DNA from: Gammaproteobacteria bacterium
GTDB taxonomy: Bacteria > Pseudomonadota > Gammaproteobacteria > Steroidobacterales > Steroidobacteraceae
Direction: 5' to 3'
Length of the DNA: 35,072 nt
NCBI GenBank assembly: GCA_005877965.1
Contig: VBNP01000012.1
Coordinates: 1 to 35,072, forward strand
The position numbers and the translations under genes are program-made. Below are positions 32,156-35,072 of the stretch, piece by piece (the first letter of the stretch is position 1; each line of letters begins with the position of its first letter). A model generated the notes under the pieces. That model saw nothing but the letters and a program-made list of their open reading frames with translations. It did no database searches and was not told where the DNA came from.

Positions 32156-33349
32156 CTACTGGCCGCGACCGCGCTCCTCCTGGCGTTCGCTTCCGGGGCG
32201 CGGACCTGCCTGGCGCTCGCGGGCGGGGCCCTGATGCGCGGGCGCGCCGCCGGGCTGCGCCGGCGCACGACCCTGCGGATAGCCGGGCGCTGCGCGCGGG
32301 GCCGCCTCAGGTCCCGCGCGCCCGGCACCCGGGTACGGGCCGCCGCGCGGGGGCTGCGCTGCGGCGCTGCCACGCTCGTGGGCCTGTTGATTCATCATGG
32401 GCCGCTCCGTCGGGCCACCGCCGCGGTTGCTCATCGCCGGGCGCTGCGCCTGTGGCGGCCGGTCCGTCTGCGGGCCGGCGACGCGGTTAGCCATCGCCGG
32501 GCGCTGCGCCTGTGGCGGCCGGTCCGTCTGCGGGCCGGCGGCCCGGTTACCCATCGCCGGACGCTGCGCCTGCTGCGGCCGATCGCTGCGGTTCGCTGCG
32601 ACCGGCGCACGGCCTGCTGGGCGCGCCGGGGCCGCGCCGCGCGCGGCGACCACGCCGTGTCCGGAAAACACCGCTGGCTTTTGGGTGGCGGCGATCGGCG
32701 GCCGGCCGCCGTTCACCGATGCGCGCAGCGAGTTGTCGCCCCGCGCCTTCTGTTCGTGCTCCCGCTGCCCGGGAGTAAATCCGACGTGGTGATCGCGTTC
32801 CGCCGCGAGCTGTGCTGCATTGGGGCGCGCCGCCACGCCACCGCTGCCACCGTTGAAGCTGACCCGATTGACGGTGACGTTGTTGACGACCGTGCGGTTG
32901 TAGACGTTGGTAATGTTGGTGTTACTGATGTTGGTCACAGAGCGGTTGTAGTAGAATTGGTTGCCGCGCCAGCGTCCGCCCTCATAGCCCTCGCCGCCAT
33001 AGCCGAAGCCGTAGTTGACACCGCCGTAGAAGCCAACGTGCGGGCCCCAGTAGCCGCCGCGCCAGATATAGACGCCGCTCTCCCATCCCCAGTATCCGGG
33101 CGTCCATAACAGGCCCACGCTTGGGGCGAGCGCCCAGGTTCCGGGCACCCAGTAGTAGTCCTCGTCACCCCACGCCCAGTAGCCGGGGATCCAGATGTAG
33201 CCGGCCGCCGGACACGGTGGCTGAACATAGACAGGGAGCTCGGGCGGCGCGATGTTGACCGACACGCCGACAAACACGGCTGCATCCGACACCACCGGAA
33301 GCGCCGCGAGCGACAGGGCCGCAATGAGAGCGCGGATCAGGTTGCGCAT
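32156..33349 (-). CDS. YXWGXW repeat-containing exported protein
   Basis: A 397-residue protein with a signal peptide (MRNLIRALIAALSLAALPVV, SDAA). The mature N-terminal part has repeated Tyr/Trp units (YIWIPGYWAWGDEDYYWVPG, LLWTPGYWGWESGVYIWRGG, YWGPHVGFYGG) as in the YXWGXW family, then an Asn-rich ladder (NISNTNITNVYNRTVVNNVT). A Gly/Pro/Arg/Gln-rich C-terminal half contains a 20-residue tandem repeat (RPAMxNR..GPQTDRPPQAQ). Such proteins are exported and of unknown function. AAGGAGTCC precedes the ATG at 33349. It lies upstream of a related lipoprotein gene on the same strand, from which a terminator separates it. Confidence 0.78.
   Translation of the reverse strand: MRNLIRALIAALSLAALPVVSDAAVFVGVSVNIAPPELPVYVQPPCPAAGYIWIPGYWAWGDEDYYWVPGTWALAPSVGLLWTPGYWGWESGVYIWRGGYWGPHVGFYGGVNYGFGYGGEGYEGGRWRGNQFYYNRSVTNISNTNITNVYNRTVVNNVTVNRVSFNGGSGGVAARPNAAQLAAERDHHVGFTPGQREHEQKARGDNSLRASVNGGRPPIAATQKPAVFSGHGVVAARGAAPARPAGRAPVAANRSDRPQQAQRPAMGNRAAGPQTDRPPQAQRPAMANRVAGPQTDRPPQAQRPAMSNRGGGPTERPMMNQQAHERGSAAAQPPRGGPYPGAGRAGPEAAPRAAPGYPQGRAPAQPGGAPAHQGPARERQAGPRPGSERQEERGRGQ
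32426..32590. repeat. 60-bp tandem repeat inside the YXWGXW gene
   Basis: Two near-identical 60-base units start at about 32426 and 32486; a third begins at 32546 and decays after some 30-40 bases. The unit is a multiple of three and encodes a 20-residue Pro/Gln/Arg repeat. Copies 1 and 2 differ at only a few bases, so the expansion is recent. Confidence 0.85.
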
Positions 33350-33507
33350 GCGATGGACTCCTTACATCGGAAAACCTTGAACGACCAATACTGAACCGCG
33401 GCTGAACCTTCAATTGTCGCCCGCGCCCGACGTCGGGCCCGCCGCGCCGCCTCCCTCTGTGCAACGCGCGCTGACTGCGGCCGTTGACCGCGACGGTGCG
33501 CCATGCC

Positions 33508-34125
33508 CTAGAACCAACTGTAGTTGAAGCTGACACTGACGCGTTCGGCGGCCGCAGCGTTGGAGCTTACCTCGTGGCGCAACCAACTCTCAAACAGCAC
33601 CACCTGACCGGCTCGCGCGCTCAGGGTGACCCACGGCCGGTTGGCGCGCCGTGCGCCGCTCAGGCGCGGCGGCGAGGCCATGAAGCGCTCGAGCCGCGGA
33701 TCCTCTAACTTCAGCCCCGGCGACCGGTCAGGCACCGCGACGTAGTAGGTGCCGCTGATCGTGGACAGCGGATGCAGGTGCAGCCCGTGCACGGCGCCGC
33801 GGCCCATGACGTTCACCCAGCAGTCGGTCATGGTGAGCGCGCGGGCGGTGAGATCCAGCTGCAGCCGGCCCGCGAACGTCGCGACATGCCGATCGAGCTC
33901 GCGTGCCAGGGAGGCGAACGTCGGCGACAACCGGTGCATGCGGTGCGCCGAGTTGTAAGAAGTGTAGCCGCCGGGATAATTGCGCGCGGACCAGCGCCGA
34001 CCGGCCGCATCGTCCGCCCGAAGCTGGCGGCATTCGCGCAGCAGGCGCGCATTCAATCGCCGCCAGCCCCGCGGGCGCAGCCACGCCTGGTACACCAGGG
34101 TCGCAAACAGGACCTGCGTGCTCAT
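33508..34125 (-). CDS. TIGR02466 family putative 2OG-Fe(II) oxygenase
   Basis: A 205-residue protein of the TIGR02466 family, cupin-like enzymes predicted to use iron and 2-oxoglutarate. The match is strong across the core: DCWVNVMGRGAVHGLHLHPL, STISGTYYVAVPDRSPGLKL, EDPRLERFMASPP, AGQVVLFESWLRHEVSSN and AERVSVSFNYSW at the C-terminus. His residues in HGLHLHP and in LRHEV, with the Arg of ERVSVSF, are the likely metal and 2OG ligands. The substrate is unknown. It is divergent from the semialdehyde dehydrogenase gene, sharing an 82-base gap, and its ribosome-binding site is weak. Confidence 0.85.
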   Translation of the reverse strand: MSTQVLFATLVYQAWLRPRGWRRLNARLLRECRQLRADDAAGRRWSARNYPGGYTSYNSAHRMHRLSPTFASLARELDRHVATFAGRLQLDLTARALTMTDCWVNVMGRGAVHGLHLHPLSTISGTYYVAVPDRSPGLKLEDPRLERFMASPPRLSGARRANRPWVTLSARAGQVVLFESWLRHEVSSNAAAAERVSVSFNYSWF

Positions 34126-34141
34126 GCGATGCGCCAGTATG

Positions 34142-34158
34142 CTTCGGCGGCGCCGAAG
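34142..34158. promoter_or_regulatory. Inverted repeat in the divergent region before mmsA
   Basis: CTTCGGC-GGC-GCCGAAG is a perfect 7-base inverted repeat close to the start of the oxygenase gene and 50 bases before the mmsA ATG. It could be an operator for either gene or a chance structure; there is no direct support. Confidence 0.3.
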
Positions 34159-34207
34159 TGGTCTATGATCGGGCGCATTGCTTCGGCCACCTGCGACGGG
34201 TTCTCTC

Positions 34208-35072
34208 ATGGCAGTCTCCACGTTCCCGCCGGCCACGTCCGCCGCTGCAGCGGTGTCGGCGCCGGCCGAGCTCGTACAGCACTGGATCGGCGGCCGGATC
34301 GCCGGCGGTTCCGGCACCCGCCAGCTGCCGGTATTCGATCCGGCCACGGGCGCCGTGACGCGCCAGGTCGCCCTCGCCAGCGCCGAGGACGTGCGCGCCG
34401 CGGTCGCGAGCGCGCAGGCCGCCTGGCCCGCCTGGGCGGATACCCCGCCGGTGCGGCGTGCGCGGATCCTGGCGCGCTTCCTCGAGCTGCTGAACGAGGA
34501 GCGCGACGCGCTCGCCGCGCTCATCACGAGCGAGCAGGGTAAGGTGTTCTCGGACGCGCAGGGTGAGGTGACGCGCGGCATCGAGAGCCTGGAGTTCGCC
34601 TGCGGCATCCCCCAGCTGCTGAAAGGTGATTTCACCGAGCAGGTCTCGGGCGGCATCGACAACTGGACGGTGCGCCAGCCGCTCGGTGTGGTGGCGGGCA
34701 TCACGCCGTTCAACTTCCCGTGCATGGTGCCCTGCTGGATGTTTCCGCTCGCCCTCGCCTGCGGCGACACCTTCGTGCTCAAGCCCAGCGAGCGCGACCC
34801 GTCGGCATCTCTCGTCATGGCTCGGTTGCTGGCCGAGGCCGGCCTGCCGCCGGGCGTGTTCAACGTGGTGCAGGGCGACAAGGTGGCGGTGGACGCTTTG
34901 CTCAGCGCACCCGAAGTGCGCGCCGTGAGCTTCGTCGGCTCGAGCCCCGTCGCGCACTACATCTACCAGCGCGGCGCGGAAGCCGGCAAGCGTGTCCAGG
35001 CCCTGGGCGGCGCCAAGAACCACATGGTGGTCATGCCGGACGCCGATCTCGAACAGGCGGTCGATGCGCTGA
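34208..35072 (+). CDS. mmsA: Methylmalonate-semialdehyde dehydrogenase (CoA-acylating), 5' part
   Basis: The first 288 codons are present; the gene continues past the right edge. The enzyme oxidises methylmalonate or malonate semialdehyde with CoA and NAD to propionyl-CoA or acetyl-CoA, in valine and inositol breakdown. The sequence fits the MmsA branch of the aldehyde dehydrogenases: HWIGGRIAGGSG, EVTRGIESLEFACGIPQLLK, NWTVRQPLGVVAGITPFNFP, MVPCWMFPLALACGDTFVLK, SERDPSASLVMARLLAEAGL, then VSFVGSSPVAHYIYQRGAEA and LGGAKNHMVVMPDADLEQ. The KNHMVVMPDAD segment is characteristic of MmsA. The catalytic Cys lies beyond the window. It starts 82 bases from the divergent oxygenase gene. Confidence 0.9.
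   Translation, partial: MAVSTFPPATSAAAAVSAPAELVQHWIGGRIAGGSGTRQLPVFDPATGAVTRQVALASAEDVRAAVASAQAAWPAWADTPPVRRARILARFLELLNEERDALAALITSEQGKVFSDAQGEVTRGIESLEFACGIPQLLKGDFTEQVSGGIDNWTVRQPLGVVAGITPFNFPCMVPCWMFPLALACGDTFVLKPSERDPSASLVMARLLAEAGLPPGVFNVVQGDKVAVDALLSAPEVRAVSFVGSSPVAHYIYQRGAEAGKRVQALGGAKNHMVVMPDADLEQAVDAL

Noticed and set aside
32426..32590. Regular 60-bp repeats as a CRISPR-like array
   Set aside because: The units abut without spacers, are a multiple of three and encode an in-frame peptide repeat.
30765..33109. Plus-strand open frames at 30765-32234 and 32009-33109
   Set aside because: They lie opposite the two YXWGXW genes, which have signal peptides and good ribosome-binding sites. 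The antisense products are Arg/His/Gly low complexity.
1..35072. Prophage, defence island, secretion cluster or integrative element
   Set aside because: No integrase, transposase, structural phage gene, restriction or toxin-antitoxin gene, tRNA-linked attachment repeat or change in base composition was seen.

Overview
The window is GC-rich, gene-dense chromosomal DNA from a Gram-negative bacterium. TonB-dependent uptake, outer-membrane lipoproteins, a Tat-type signal, a GlyGly-CTERM-like tail and a c-di-GMP-I riboswitch all fit this. I infer a gammaproteobacterium near the Xanthomonadales/Nevskiales/Steroidobacter groups; no rRNA or marker gene is present to prove it. I see no phage, transposase, integrase, tRNA, rRNA or CRISPR array.

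Layout. 1-417: the 5' part of an SRPBCC/AHSA1 gene (minus strand) preceded by an odd in-frame signal-peptide-like extension. 511-6458: a cobalamin salvage operon under a cobalamin riboswitch: btuB, a BtuM-like B12 membrane protein, cobU, cobT, a DUF71/COG2102 ATP-pyrophosphatase and cobS, with ATGA overlaps. No de novo corrin-ring genes are present, so this is uptake plus nucleotide-loop assembly. 6656-8684: a SHOCT-tailed membrane protein, a 46-aa small protein and a divergent LysR regulator. 8685-12942 (minus strand): a HAMP-GAF-GGDEF diguanylate cyclase, then a c-di-GMP-I riboswitch, then a two-gene unit encoding a polytopic membrane protein with a long helical domain and a VWA lipoprotein. 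This looks like a c-di-GMP-controlled envelope system of unknown function and is the most interesting part of the window.

13166-15786: a 31-aa membrane peptide, a FixJ-type response regulator, a REC-histidine kinase and a CBU_0592-like membrane protein. 15873-19725: two convergent secreted peptidase genes: a subtilisin-fold enzyme with Glu at the catalytic His position, and a sedolisin (S53) gene broken by an internal deletion and frameshift that removes its catalytic Glu/Asp segment. 19961-24161: a DUF4136 lipoprotein, a DedA-rhodanese fusion, a large Ig/beta-propeller lipoprotein and a second 31-aa membrane peptide. 24323-30727: mostly housekeeping and stress genes (bacterioferritin-like, glutathione peroxidase, ketopantoate-reductase-like, M3 peptidase, SlyD-type FKBP, lytic transglycosylase, esterase). 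30759-33349: two related YXWGXW-type surface proteins with Asn/Thr ladders. 33508-35072: a TIGR02466 putative 2OG-Fe(II) oxygenase divergent from a methylmalonate-semialdehyde dehydrogenase gene that runs off the end.

All family names come from reading translated motifs, not from database searches. Start codons were chosen from ribosome-binding sites and family N-termini.
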